A stretch of 64,000 bases of DNA from Pirellulales bacterium (GTDB lineage: Bacteria; Planctomycetota; Planctomycetia; Pirellulales; UBA1268), in assembly GCA_018401745.1 (NCBI GenBank), contig JAGYJY010000016.1, forward strand, positions 115,190-179,189. The letters are read 5' to 3'. The notes below the pieces were generated by a model. That model had not been told where the DNA came from, did no database searches, and saw only the letters and a list, made by a program, of their open reading frames with translations. Positions 49,333 to 61,600 of this stretch are shown here, piece after piece. Within the stretch, counting starts at the first letter, position 1. Every line of letters starts with the position of its first letter. The position numbers and the translations under genes were made by a program.

Positions 49333-49356
49333 GTGTAGACACTCGCCCAGATTCGG

Positions 49357-52300
49357 TCATTCCAGCTTTTCGTCGCCAGGCACCTTCACCGCGACGCTGC
49401 TCGAATGTGCCGAGAATTCCGGGGCATAGCGGCTGCGAATCTCGGCAAAACCACTGGAGGCCTCCCCGGCATGGGCCACCCGCAGCGAGTATTCGAGCAC
49501 GTGCGTGCCGCGGGGCATCCGCTCGAAGAAAAACTGGGTGCTGGCATCGCGGGTCGCCACATACCAGCCGACGCCGTCGCCCCATCGCCAGCCGGAGAGC
49601 ACGTCCACCGGCTCAGTGAGGCTGGCACGATGGTCGGAGAGCTGGAGAAACTCGTAGTCGCGATCGCTGGTGACGACGAGCCGCACGACCAGTTCGTCGC
49701 CAATCTTCAAGGCGGTGTTGTCACCGACCGCCTCGAGCTCGGCCCCGGCCTTGCTGACACGCCGCACGAAGAGCTGCTTGTCGATCGCCAGCTGCTCGGA
49801 GGCGGCCTCTTCGACGTTGGCGATGTTGTCGAGATACTGCCAGTGCACGCTGCCCCAGGCAAAGCCAGCCCCAGCGGCCTCCTCCGCGTGGCGACGGAAG
49901 CGAATCGTGCCATCCTCAGGCCGGATCTCTCGGCGGACGCGACGGATTTCAAAGAAGCCCGTGCCGGCCTCGATCGCCTCCGGCGGAGCGGCCTCCCCAC
50001 CGATGGCCACGGTCACATCCGCAGGCCGGCCGAGCAGATCCTGGCCTCGGCCAAGCAGGGCGGCAACCGCATTGGCGGTGGCCGAACTTCCCGACCACTG
50101 GCTCGTCCGCTTCTGAGAGAGCAGCCAGGCTTTCATGGCCTCCACGCTTTGGGCATCGCCGGCGACCTCATCGAAGGCCTCGATCAGCTGGGCCTGGGTT
50201 TCGATCGGAGCTCCGGCCCAGCTCCACCAGGAGGGATGTGGATCCCGCCACCACATACCCTGCCAGGCGACCCCGTCGGCGGCAGCCTCCGCAGAGCCGG
50301 GGGCCCCCACAGCCCGCTCCCGCAGGCTGTCGATGATCGAGCGAGCCGTGTCGCGGTCACCGACCCGCGCTAGCGCCAGCGCCAGCTGGGCCTGCACCCG
50401 CCGCGAGTCGTGCCGCATCCAAGATCCACGGCCCACCGACAGGCAGAACCGCATCGCCTCACGCACCTCATCTGAAGGTGGCTGATCCTCAAGAAAGAAG
50501 CTGCGGGCATAGAGGGCGAACACCCCGATCGATGTGACCGCAAGATCCTCTTCCTTGCCGCCTGCCGCCTCGAGCAGCTTCTTGCCGCGGGCCGCCTCTT
50601 CCAGCAGACGAGCATCGACCCATCGCAGCGCGACCAACGGCTCGGTGAGATCAATCGCCACGCCGTTGGCCCGCAGGCGGCCAAATCCCGACACGATCGC
50701 CAGCGTGATCGCGTCGCTGGACGAGCCGCCGGGAAACCAGGGCCAGCCGCCGTCGCCATTGTGGAGGGTGCTCAGACGGCTGAGGGCCGCCTCGACCTCG
50801 TTGTCGGCCCGCGTGGCATCAAAGAGCAGTGCGATCCGGGCCCTCGCCTCTCGCTCATCCACGGCATCGCGAACCCAGGGTGTCTCCGCCAGCAGCGTCG
50901 ACATCAGCTCCGTGTTTTTCTCAAGCGGGCTCTCGAGGGCGTCGGTGCCCCGCCACTGCTCAAACACCCGTGCGATCCGCGGGTCGCTGCTGACCAGATG
51001 CCGAGCCAGGCTATTGACGAAGAGCCGCTGGAACAGCGCATCGATCCCCTCGTCGGTCTCTTCCACGAGCGAAGGCATGGCGAGCACGGCATACCAGGCC
51101 GGATTGGCTGCGACCTGCACGACCAGACTCTCGCTGGTGATCTCGGGTGAACCTTCAAGAAGCTTCTCGAGGCTGACCGTCTGCTCCGCATCAGCCCGCA
51201 GCGTGACCGGCACGCTCTCGCTGACGAGCACCCGCCGCGAGAGCACAGGAAGCATGCCTTCTTCACCATCGGCAGCGCGGCCGGCCGTGCCGGTGGCCAG
51301 ATAAGTCAGCGGCCCGGCGCCATCGGCAACCTCGACCGTAAACATCACCGGCTGCGATCCACCCGCAGCGAGATCAAACGACCGCTCCAGGCCGTCGACC
51401 ACGAGGCCGCTGCGGTCTTCACCGGTTCGCGTGTCGGAGAGGGCCAACCGCACAGTGCCAGTCAGGCGGCCGCTTGAGCGGTTGGAGAGCTTGACCGGAA
51501 TCCGCACACGGTCGCCTTCCCGAAGGAATCGTGGCACGACCGGCTCGACCATCAGGTCTTTCACCGCTACGGCGGTGTCTTCGATCACGCCGCTGCGGAG
51601 GCTCGCATCGTGGGCCAGCCCCTTAAACTGCCAGGTGGTCAGCGTGTCGGGCAGCGTGAACTCGATGACGACCACACCGGCCTCATCCGAGACGAGCGTT
51701 GGCAGGAAGAAGGCCGTTTCTGTCAGGTTCCGCCGCGGTGGCGGCGGCGCGTCGGGCGAGCCCGCAGGCGACGGCCCCCCAAACGTGCCGCCACGATCGG
51801 CATCCGCTTCGAACGCGTCTGCCTCGCGCAGGTATCCACCGCTTCGAAAGTTGAGCGACAGCGGCGCATCCTCTGCCACTCCATCAATCGCCATGGGAGC
51901 GGCTGCCGCAAACACCACACCACCGCCCATGCCGCCCATGCCGCCGAAGAACCTGCCGCGACCGAAGCGGTTTCCCCTCGGTGCGGCAAACTCCGGCAGC
52001 AACGCCGGCAGCCGGATCTCAACCACCTCCTGCTCAAGGTCCCAGGAGCCGGCCAGCTGATGAAACGAGAGCCCGACGTTGGTAAACGTCGGCGGTGCAG
52101 GCGACCGCTCGCGGCGAAAAAGGTTCAGCAGCCCTTCGCCCGGCCAGCTGTGGCCAGCCAGGGCATCGAGCGACTGGTCGTAGAGCATGGCGAGCATCTC
52201 CACGGAGGCCGCCACAGCCTCGGGCCGGTTCGGCTCCGGCGTCGTCGCCACCGTGGCCCGCCAGACCTCCTTCGTTCCCGGCTCCACCCGCCGTGTGAAT

Positions 52301-55300
52301 CGCTCCCAGCTGATGGCTAGTTTTTTATCAGTCCAGGGCACATCGACTGCCCGTGACTCGGTGTGCAGCCGGCCATCACGAACCATCCAGGCTCGCAGCG
52401 TGAAGCCGCCGCGATGACGCTCCTCGATCGGCAGGCTGATCGGCCACTGCGTGCGGCCGGGCTCGCTCCATCGTCGCGAGAGCAGCACGCCGTTTTGCAG
52501 CACCTCAATCAGCACTCGCCCCGTGTCGTAGCCCGTGCCGACAACCGCCTCGAAGGTCTCTCCCGGCTGCACCGTCCAGGCCGGCCCTGCCAGGGCAAAG
52601 CTCCGCCGCACCGGATAGCGATCGGCCGCCGGATCAATCACCTCGATCAGCCGCGTCGCCTTCACCGGCGGCGTGTCTGCACCAGCGGGAATCGTAAACT
52701 CTGCCCGGTAGATGCCTGGCTGCAGTGGCACGCTCGCCACAGTCTTGCCGCTGACCGCATCGGTTGTGCTCTCGGCTGAGAAGACCTGCTCACCGGCAAG
52801 CCAGGTCTCCGGCTCGGCTGGATCCACCTCAGCAGGCTCCTCGCCATCGCCCTGTGGCGGCACGGCAAAGGCACCGCCCCCGAAGTCCTCGGCGGTTGCC
52901 GCCACGCCACGGCTGGAAGGGCCCCTCGCCAAGCCAGTCTCCCCGGGCCACCGCATCTGGCTGCACGAGCCGAGCCACACGGAGCGTTCCGCTGGCGGCC
53001 CGCGGCTCTCCGTCGAGCGACGTCGTGGCGATGGTCAGCTCAACATCCGCCGGGCCCTCCGCGGCCGCCTGCCACGCGTCGCAGGTCACCTCGGCCTCAA
53101 CGGGAGCGTAGCCCGCGTTCACCACCCGCTCGTCCTGTCGCGTCTCTCCTGAGGCGTCGGTCACGGTAGCTTTCACCCGATAGCGAAACACCGGCAGGGC
53201 ATCGCGGGGCAGGCTGAGATCGGGCCTGGCGGGAAAGAGCACCTCAAAGCGACCCTCAGCGTCGGTGGTCGTGTCACCGTGGGCGATCCGCGCCGCCTCT
53301 CCGCCAAAGGGGAGCCACGGAAACATCCAGCGGCACCAGGGTGCAAACCGCACCTCCCGCTCCACCTCCCAGCTCACGCTGCCGCCGGCCACAGGCAGGC
53401 CGGTGTAGGTGCTGGCGGTGCCCTCAAGCGACACATCCGCAGCGAGCTTCACCTCGCCTGCGGGAGCCGCGAGCTCCACCAGAAACTTCGGCCGCTTGTA
53501 TTCCTCAACCCGCACAGCCACGCCACCGACCACCCGTTCGCCTTGAACGCTGATCGACCACTGCCCCGGGAGCGCTGACGGGGGGATGGCGAACGTGCCG
53601 TGAAACGAGCCCCGGCTGTTGGTCTGATGCGTGCTTGTGGCCAGCTCGCGATTGTTGGCATCGCGAAAGACCACCGTCACAGCTCTATCGGCCAAGGCCT
53701 CGTAGCTTCCGCCGCGGGTGTCTGCCTCACAGGCAATGCCTTTGTAAAACACCGTCTGGCCAGGCCGGTGGATGCCGCGGTCGGTCACCACGATCGCCGA
53801 CCGCGTCCGCTGAGGACGTCGGTAGCGGCGGATGGAGGTGCGGCCAGCACCGATGCGATGCGTCACACCATCGAGCACGGCGGTGGCCCCAAGCACCACG
53901 CTCTCCCGGCTGATCATGTCGCCCGTGAGGCGAATCTGGTAGCGACCCTCGGCGTCGGTTGTGGCGGAAGCGGTCCGCTGAAATGCCTGCTGCTGACGGT
54001 TCCTCGGCTGCACAAACGCATCCACGGCGGCACCCGCGAGGGGCTCACCGGTGCGAATATCAACGAGGTGCCCCGACAGCTCGCCGTCCCCGAGGTCGCG
54101 AGCCCCCGCTGGCCCGTTGCCTCCCTCTCGCTCGACCGCCGTGGGCTCCGCCGTGTCGGCTACCAAGGCCAGCCGGCTGACCCACACGAAGCAGCCGCTG
54201 ACCACGTTGTCGCTGTCGGAGAAGGTTTCGTTGGCCGAGGCCAGCACCCAGTAGCAGCCAGGGGGCAGGTCGCGGGGAACGGGAATGTCGTGGCTTCGAC
54301 TTCTGAAATCGGGAGTGGCCGGAATATCGGCTGCAAAGGCTTTGATCGGTTTGGCGGCGAGGATCTTCCGGCGGTCGTCCGCCTCCAGCCACTGCCACTC
54401 CGGCCGGCCCGCTTCCAGCCGTTCCTCCCAGTCGGCGGCCACAACCCGCAGCGAAACCCGTGCGAGATTGAGGTAGTTGGCCCGAATGACCGGCCATGGC
54501 TCAGCCCAGGTCCGCTCGGTCGCGAGCTCCAGTGAGGCCGCCTCGATGCGGGCGATCAGATTGCGGCACTCGGCGCCGCCGGCCGACGCCGGGTGGGCGG
54601 CCACGCCTTCGCTGGCAAGGGCATGCGCCGCTGTCGGGTCGCCCTGCTCGAGCAACCGCTCCGCAAGCGCAGCCCGCCCCCGGGTGGCCAGCGGATGGTC
54701 ACCTGCCTCCTCGATGAATCGCTGGAGGGCCTGCTGCCGCTGCTCTTCGACCCCCTCGCCAACAGCCACCTCTCCCGCCCACTCGATTCGCTCCAGGTCG
54801 ATCGCGAGCCCCGGCGTGGGATCGGCGTCGCCAGCGTGGCCGCGGAGCCATGTCTGGTAGAGCATCACCGCCTTGGCAACCGGCGAGGCAACGTCGCTCG
54901 TCTCCGCCGCAGCATCCCAGGCAAGAAACGCGTCGCGGCTTCTCAGCAAGGGCCCCGAGGCATCCGGCTCAAACACATCTTCCGGAGCCACCAGCCCCCG
55001 CTCGCCCGACGCGGCAAAGGCGACGGCGTTGGCCATCACCACATCCCAGAGCGTCGGCCGCATCGCCACAGCACGGGCCACATCCTCGGGGCTGTCGCCG
55101 TTCTTCCCATCCAACCGACCGACGCGGATTGCGCCAGGATCAAGAATCGCTCTCCACTCTTCGGTCGGCAGCAGTTTCAGCGACTCGGCATCCCCGAGGG
55201 CCCGTTCAAACCGCCGCTCGATCTCGGCGATGATCAGGGGCAGGTCCCACTCGGCAATCGTCGCCAGGTCTTCCGACGCCACCCCGCCGCGGGTGCGTTG

Positions 55301-55714
55301 GGCAAACCTCCAGCGATTTGCCAGGAAGTAGTTCCAGGTCCAGTTGGCAGCCACGGTCTCCAGCACGCTGCGGGTCTGCGGAGCCGCCACAGCAATGGCC
55401 GCATCGAGGCGGAGCAGCCGCTCCGGGTCGTCCGCCGGGCGGTCGCCGGTCTCGGCGAGCACCCGCGTGGCGATTCCCCGAGCCACCTCGGCCCAGGCGC
55501 CGTCGGCAATCGCGTCTTCCACCAGGCCTTCCAACGCCGCGGCCGCCGACTTGGGCCGTCCCTCGCGGAGGTTTTGTTCGATCTTTTGCCAGGCAGCCTT
55601 TCGCGGCCCCGCAGGAACGCCGCCCTCACCAGGTGATCGTCGCATCGCCAGCATGCCTCCGAGAAACACCACCAGACACGAGGCGACAACAAGATGGGAT
55701 ACCCGAATCCGCAT
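49357..55714 (-). CDS. Very large alpha-2-macroglobulin-like protein, one +1 frameshift
   Basis: About 2118 residues when bridged. A signal anchor (LVVASCLVVFLGGMLAM) is followed by a helical region (about 30-430). Macroglobulin MG domains come next (AIVVTDRGIHRPGQTVFYKGI is the MG2/MG3-like start; YKRPKFLVEL follows). Then come the bait-like Gly/Met-rich segment near 52.0 kb and the A2M domain (FFLPTLVSDEAGVVVIEFTLPDTLTTWQFKG). Last are the alpha-toroid (LHNGDGGWPWFPGG) and a C-terminal receptor-like domain. The thioester motif CxEQ is absent; the expected place reads ETDEGID. The frame moves +1 between about 52900 and 52990. Family members are thought to trap proteases in the periplasm. It is the last gene of the minus-strand set. 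Confidence 0.82.
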
Positions 55715-55899
55715 GGGACGCCCTCCGAGAACTGTTGGCTGACCAAGACGCAGCAGCCCACGTCACGCATGTGGACCTCCCCAGCCGACACCCTGCCATC
55801 GTACGCGACCGCACCCTGAACGATGGACAGGGCTTTGTTGCGGGGCCCGTCCGCAGCTGGGCCGCGGCGGCCAGCCGCCCCCTTCGACGCACGAAACCG

Positions 55900-56484
55900 T
55901 TAGGAAGTTCCGTCGTTTTCGGCCTGCCCATGCCAGCGGTGCACCACGCCGGCGTCGATTCCCAGCAGGTCGAGCGCCCGGCCCACCGTCTGCGTGACCG
56001 CCTCATCCAGGCTGGTGATCCCCGCGTAAAACGCAGGCACTGGTGGCATCAGGATCGCACCGCTGGCGGTGGCTCGGCCCATCAGTTCGATGTGGCCTGC
56101 ATGCAGCGGCGTCTCACGAAACAGCAGCACCACTCGCCGCCGCTCCTTCAGCTGCACGTCGGCGGCGCGGGTGACGAGATCGTCACTGAAGCAGTTGGCA
56201 ATCCCCGAGAGCGTCTTTACCGAACAGGGCGCCACCAGCATCCCTGCGGTGCGGAAGGAACCGCTGGCGATCGAGGCCCCGATGTCTTTGTGGGCATGCC
56301 GCACGCCTGCGAGGGCCTCCACGTCGGCCGGAGTGTAGGCGGTCTCCGCCCGGATCGTCCGCACGGCTGCCGGCGACAGGATCAGGTGTGTCTCCACATC
56401 CCCTGCCTGCCGCAGGAGCTCCAACGCTCGGATGCCGTAGAGCACTCCCGAGGCGCCAGTGATCGCAACGATGATGCGTTTCAT
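55900..56484 (-). CDS. ubiX: UbiX-family flavin prenyltransferase
   Basis: 194 residues, normal for the family. The N-terminal flavin-binding motif is VAITGASGVLYGIRALELL, and the conserved segments LVAPCSVKTLSGIA, RRVVLLFRETPLHAGHIELM, PPVPAFYAG and VGRALDLLGI follow. UbiX makes prenylated FMN for UbiD-type decarboxylases; no ubiD is in the window. It lies 80 bp downstream of panD on the same strand. Confidence 0.92.
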   Translation of the reverse strand: MKRIIVAITGASGVLYGIRALELLRQAGDVETHLILSPAAVRTIRAETAYTPADVEALAGVRHAHKDIGASIASGSFRTAGMLVAPCSVKTLSGIANCFSDDLVTRAADVQLKERRRVVLLFRETPLHAGHIELMGRATASGAILMPPVPAFYAGITSLDEAVTQTVGRALDLLGIDAGVVHRWHGQAENDGTS

Positions 56485-56564
56485 GCGGGGCTGCCAGAGA
56501 GTCTTTGCAGACGCACACCGCGTCCGAGCCCATGGTAGCGAGAAACCAGCTCCGCGGCGTGCGG

Positions 56565-56936
56565 CTACCGCGACGGATACTCGATCAACTCCCTGATCCG
56601 ATTCGCATCGTCCACAACCGCGACCTTGGGGTGATGGGCGTCGATCTCGTCGTCGCCGAGCTGGCAGAACGAGAGCACAATCACACGGTGGCCCGTGGCT
56701 GTCAGCCGAGCAGCAGCCCCGTTGACGCCAATCTCACCACCTCCCGCCTCCCCCTTGAGGACGTACGTCTCAAACCGACTGCCGCTGTCGACATCGCAGA
56801 CGAGCACCTTCTCATTGACCCGCATGCCTACGGCATCGAGCAAATCGCTATCGATGGTGATCGAGCCAACATACTCAGGGTCGCAGCGGGTGACCGTCGC
56901 GGCATGGATCTTGGCAAAGAGAAACTGACGTAGCAT
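56565..56936 (-). CDS. panD: Aspartate 1-decarboxylase proenzyme
   Basis: 123 residues from ATG 56936; an upstream in-frame start would add four. The self-cleavage site Gly24-Ser25 (EYVGSITID) is at the canonical position and yields the pyruvoyl group. The catalytic Lys9 (FAKIH), the conserved YVLKGEAGGGEIGVNGAAA and VIVLSFC segments are present. It makes beta-alanine from aspartate for pantothenate. It is 36 bp downstream of the M29 peptidase gene, which suggests one transcript. Confidence 0.95.
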   Translation of the reverse strand: MLRQFLFAKIHAATVTRCDPEYVGSITIDSDLLDAVGMRVNEKVLVCDVDSGSRFETYVLKGEAGGGEIGVNGAAARLTATGHRVIVLSFCQLGDDEIDAHHPKVAVVDDANRIRELIEYPSR

Positions 56937-56972
56937 CGAGATGCCCACCCGCGACCGTCCGTGCCCCGACCT

Positions 56973-58148
56973 TCAGTTCTCAAGCGCTGAGAGCAGGTAG
57001 CTCGTCGGCTCATACTGCTCGAGCACCGGGGTCGTCTTGCCGTCACGCAGCATTCGCACCTGCACAACCGTGATCTCCGGTGTCTTGTGCGGGGCGAAGA
57101 GGATGTCGTCGTGGGAGGCGTTGAGGCGGCTGGCAAACAGGTCTGGCGTGAGGTGACCACCGAGATGATCGCTGCGGCCCGTGGCCACATGCACGGTGCC
57201 CAGCACCTTCTCATCCTGAATGTCTCGGCCCGACACAGGCAGGTCCTGCGTACCAAATCCAAGCTCGCCAATCTCACCGGTGACTGGGTCGGCTTTCAGA
57301 CGCTCGTTGTAGGCATCGACAACATCTTGATCACCAGAGAGCAGCGTCGCCTTCACGATGCGACCGCCGGTGACATCCATCAGGGCGATCGTGCCGTCAT
57401 GCTCAAAGCGAAACGGAAACTGCCCCTCGGCGCCCGGTGGCACAAAATAGACTTCACCCGCCGGCAGGTTGGCGATGTCGGGCTCGGTGCCCAAGCAGAG
57501 CCCATGGCTCTTCTGGGCTTCCTGGCCGTTGATCTCGAGCGTCAGCGTGTAGGTTTCGCCATCGACCTCAAAGTCGAGTTCGAAGGCGTCGGCCCTCGTC
57601 AGAGCCAGGCGTAGCTTTTCGGCCTCAGTGCTGACTTCGCGGTAGTCAACTGCCAGGCCCGATGCCAGGATCACATCGTTGAGCCCGTGCAGCGTGGCGC
57701 CACGGAATCCGTACTGCTTCGCGAACGCAGTCAGCGGGGCCGTCGCCGAGAATGTGGACACGCAGAGGATCAGGTCGTAGCTGGGATAGACATCCTTCTC
57801 CAGCGAGATCGTCGCACCGCTGGCATCGACCGCCTCATCGGGCAGGTCGAGATTGCTGCCGCCAGTCAGGGCGTAGGCAAACATCTCTCCGCCTGCGAGG
57901 CCGAGTTCTGCAGCCACGCCGTCCCTGAGACCTTCGTAGAAGACCTCATAGGCCTTTCTCTGAATGGTCAGCTCAGGATCGTTGAGGAAGCCGTAATCCT
58001 TCATCACCGAGGTGTCGGCAAGATCGATGAGGATCGCAACCTTTTGGCCGGGCTGTGGATCAAACACGGTCTTCAGCAGACGCGTCAGATCAAACGCAGG
58101 AAAATCTTCGATGGAACGACGCGCAAGGGGGGTGGCTGTAGTGTTCAT
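56973..58148 (-). CDS. M29-like aminopeptidase
   Basis: 391 residues from ATG 58148. The metal-binding residues of the M29 (AmpS/AmpT) family can be placed: Glu in NLPAGEVYFVPP, Glu in GEIGELGFGTQ, His in LGTVHVATG and the H-x-D of NASHDDILFAP. It lacks a signal peptide and is cytoplasmic. Family enzymes release N-terminal residues with two cobalt, zinc or magnesium ions. It is the first gene of the run leading to panD and ubiX. The 210 bp upstream hold A/T runs but no clear promoter. Confidence 0.78.
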   Translation of the reverse strand: MNTTATPLARRSIEDFPAFDLTRLLKTVFDPQPGQKVAILIDLADTSVMKDYGFLNDPELTIQRKAYEVFYEGLRDGVAAELGLAGGEMFAYALTGGSNLDLPDEAVDASGATISLEKDVYPSYDLILCVSTFSATAPLTAFAKQYGFRGATLHGLNDVILASGLAVDYREVSTEAEKLRLALTRADAFELDFEVDGETYTLTLEINGQEAQKSHGLCLGTEPDIANLPAGEVYFVPPGAEGQFPFRFEHDGTIALMDVTGGRIVKATLLSGDQDVVDAYNERLKADPVTGEIGELGFGTQDLPVSGRDIQDEKVLGTVHVATGRSDHLGGHLTPDLFASRLNASHDDILFAPHKTPEITVVQVRMLRDGKTTPVLEQYEPTSYLLSALEN

Positions 58149-58358
58149 ACTGACGTTATAGCCGCGCGGTGCGGGCTGGCTCGAATGTTTTTTTGATTTT
58201 TTGTCGCAGCGGTTCGCGGCGAGCTGCACTGATCCGGCCACCCCACAAACCGGCCGCAATCACTGCAGACGGCCCCCCGGAAACACAAGCGGCCGACTGC
58301 ACCGCGGGAAGCGAGCATCTACAATAGAAGGGCGATTTTTCCCGGAGAGAGACAGAGC

Positions 58359-61300
58359 ATGAAGAGGCACCTTGCTGCGGCCGTATCCCGAGCGTTGATC
58401 GCCTTTATCGCGGCCTCTGCGGTCGCCCCCAGCGGGCCAGCTGCCGGTGCTGACATTGGCTTCAACGAATCGATCCGGCCGATCCTCGTCGAAAACTGCT
58501 TCGCCTGCCACGGGGCTGACAGCGGCAGCCGGGAGGCAGGACTGCGGCTTGACCGCCGTGAGGATGCCATCGACTACGGGGCGATCATCCCGGGCGACTC
58601 TGATTCGACAATGCTGCTCGATCGGATCTACTCCGACGATCCGGAACTGGTGATGCCACCGCCGGAAACGAAGAGGCAGCTCACGGCCGAGCAGAAGCAG
58701 CTGCTCGTCGACTGGGTCGACCAAGGCGCTGAGTATGAGCCCCACTGGTCGTTCATTCCGCCGCAGCGGCCCGAGCCGCCCGCCGTGGCCAACCAACCGT
58801 GGATTCGCAACCCGATCGACCGCTTTGTGCTCGCCCGGCTGGAAGCCGCTGGGCTCGCCCCAGCTGGGGAGGCCGACCGCCGCACCCTCGCTCGCCGCGT
58901 GGCCCTCGATCTCACCGGCCTGCCGCCTGAGCCTGCCGTTGTAGAGGCGTTTGTCGCCGACCCCTCCGCCGATGCCTACGAACGGCTCGTTGACCGGCTG
59001 CTGGCCCGGCTCGAATGGGGCGAGCAGCGGGCCCGGCACTGGCTCGACTATGCCCGCTACGCCGACACCCACGGCATCCACTTCGACAACGAGCGGGAGA
59101 TGTGGACCTACCGGCAGTGGGTGGTCAACGCCTTCAACCGCAACATGCCTTTTGACGAGTTCACCATCCTGCAGCTGGCGGGCGATCTGGTCGAGCATGG
59201 CCCGGAGGCGACGCCGGCCGAGGTTCTCGACGACCGCATCGCCAGCGGCTTCAACCGCTGCAACGTCACGACCAACGAGGGGGGAACGATTCCCGAGGAA
59301 TACTACGTGCTCTATGCACGGGATCGCACGGAGACCACCTCAGCGGTCTGGCTGGGCCTGACGACGGGCTGCGCGGTCTGCCACGACCACAAGTTCGACC
59401 CGCTCTCGAAGAAGGACTTCTACGCGTTCTCGGCCTTCTTCAATAACACCACGCAAAACGCGATGGACGGCAACGTCAAAGACACGCCGCCGATCCTGCC
59501 GGTGCCGCTGGCTGACGACCTGCCGCGGTTCGCGGCCCTCGAGGATGAGTTGCCCGCTGCGATCGCCGCGGTCGCCGCGCGAAAGCAGGAAGCCAGGCCC
59601 ACCTTTGAATCGTGGGTCAAGGCAGCTACTTCCGAAAGCATCCGCAGCGGGCTCCCGCAAGACACGCCCCTGCTGGAGCTGCCTCTTGCCGAAGGCGAGG
59701 GATCCCAGGCGATCGCCCGCATCTCAGGCAAGCAGCAGGATCTCGAGCTGGCCTCCACGCTCTCCTGGCAAGAGGGCCCCGACGGTCAGGCGGCTCTGCT
59801 CGCCGGCCGGGCGGCTGCGTTTCCCGCGGTGGGCAGCTTCGAGTTCGACCAGGCCTTCACCGTCAGCTGCTGGCTGAAGCCCCCCGCCAACGACACGGCC
59901 TACGCGGTGCTCGCCCGCATGGACACGCCCGAGGCGATGTATCGCGGCTGGGACTTCTGGGTGCAGCAGCGGCGGGTGGCCATGCACCTGATTCATGCCT
60001 GGCCCGACGACGCCCTCAAGGTGGTGGCCGCCGAGCAGCTGCCGGCTGACCGCTGGACGCTCGTCACACTCCGCTACGACGGCTCCGGCACCCCGGGCGG
60101 CGTGACGGTGTTCTACGACGGCGTTGCTCAGAAGATGAACGTCGAGACCAACACCTTTCAGAAGCACACGATTCGCACTGAGGTGCCGCTGACGATCGGC
60201 AGCCGCACCGGCGGCAGCGAAGCCCATGCGGTGGGCCTGACAGGCCTGACGATCTGGGACCGCGGGCTCTCCGCTGCCGAGATCGATGGCCGCTCCCGGA
60301 TCGACACCCTGGAGAGCATCGTGGCCCTCCCTGAAGAAGAGCGGCCGGCCGCGGCGGCCGAGCTCTACGACTGGTGGCTGGGCAGCTTTGATGAGGCCTT
60401 CCAGGCTGCGGTCGCTTCCCGCGATGCCCTCGAGCAGGAGCGGCGGGCGATCCTGGCCCGCGGCACGGTGGCGCACGTGATGAACGAGAAAGAGGGCCCG
60501 CCGATGGCCTACGACCTCGACCGTGGTGACTACGACAAGCGCCTGGATCAGGTCACCGCCGACACCCCCGAGTTGATGCCCGCCTTCCCGGAAGACTTTC
60601 CTCGCAACCGGCTCGGGCTCGCCAAGTGGCTGATGCTGCCGGAGCATCCGCTGACAGCCCGCGTGACCGTCAACCGCTTCTGGCAGGAGGTCTTCGGCAC
60701 CGGCCTGGTCGCCACGCCGGGCGACTTCGGCATCACCGGCGAGCTGCCGAGCCACCCGCTGCTGCTCGACTGGCTAGCAGTGGAGTTTCGTGAGAGTGGC
60801 TGGGACGTGAAGCGGCTCTTCCGACTGATGGTGACCAGCGCCGCCTACCGACAGGCCGCCACCGCCAGCCCGGAGAAGCTCACCGCCGACCGTGACAACC
60901 GGCTGCTCTCCCGCGGCCCTCGCTTCCGCATGGACGCGGAAATGGTTCGCGACTCGGCGCTCGCCGCCAGCGGCCTGCTGGTTCGCAAGATCGGCGGCCC
61001 GAGTGTGAAGCCCTACCAGCCGCCGGGGGTGTGGGCCGCGGTCTCGATGGGCGGCAACACCAGCCGCTACCAGCCTGGCAGCGGCGAGGATCTCTACCGC
61101 CGCAGCATGTACTGGTTCTGGAAACGGTCGGCACCGCCGGCATCGATGGAGATCCTCAACGCCCCCTCGCGAGAGGTCTGCACCGTCCGCCGTGAGCGGA
61201 CCAACACCCCGCTCCAGGCGCTCGTCACCCTCAACGATGAGCAGTTTGTTGAGGCGGCGCGGGTGCTGGCCGAGGAGGCCCTCGAGATCGGCGGCCCGCA

Positions 61301-61548
61301 CGACGCAGCCCGGCCTCGATGTGCTGACTGGCCGCCTGCTCGCCCGCAGCTTCGACGACGCCGAAAAGAAGATTGCCATGGAGTCGCTCGCCACGCTGCG
61401 GAGCTGGTATGCCGAGCATGCCGACGAGGCCAAGCAGCTGGTCGACGTTGGGGCGTCGACACCGAAGGCGGTCGATCCTGTGGAGCTTGCTGCCTGGACG
61501 ATGCTTGCCAATCAGCTGATGAACCTGGATGAGTTTCTCTGCAAGTAG
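58359..61548 (+). CDS. Secreted DUF1549/DUF1553 cytochrome with a LamG-like domain, one +1 frameshift
   Basis: About 1062 residues when bridged. The signal peptide is [22 protein letters not shown]. The PSCyt1 haem site is [21 protein letters not shown] (about 46). The DUF1549 domain follows ([21 protein letters not shown]; the second haem-like site [13 protein letters not shown] near 337). A LamG/concanavalin-like domain spans about 445-645 ([17 protein letters not shown]). The C-terminal DUF1553 begins at about 745 ([32 protein letters not shown]). The frame moves +1 near 61302-61306, joining ...GGPHDA to [24 protein letters not shown] at 58320 and GGAGAG before ATG 58359 suggest local expression. 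Partner of the DUF1501 protein. Confidence 0.88.
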
Positions 61549-61600
61549 CGGCCGTCTGCCCCACTGCCCTCGCCGCCGTGTTCCCGAAGGAGCGATTCCG

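Noticed and set aside
55715..55899. The gap between ubiX and the macroglobulin-like gene was checked for a small gene or RNA.
   Set aside because: No start with a ribosome-binding site, no strong hairpin and no recognisable protein was found.
58185..58202. A T-rich run on the plus strand (TTTTTTTGATTTTTT) after a GC-rich stretch looked like a terminator.
   Set aside because: The preceding stretch forms only a weak 4-bp stem, and no plus-strand gene ends there. It is the leader of the minus-strand M29 gene.
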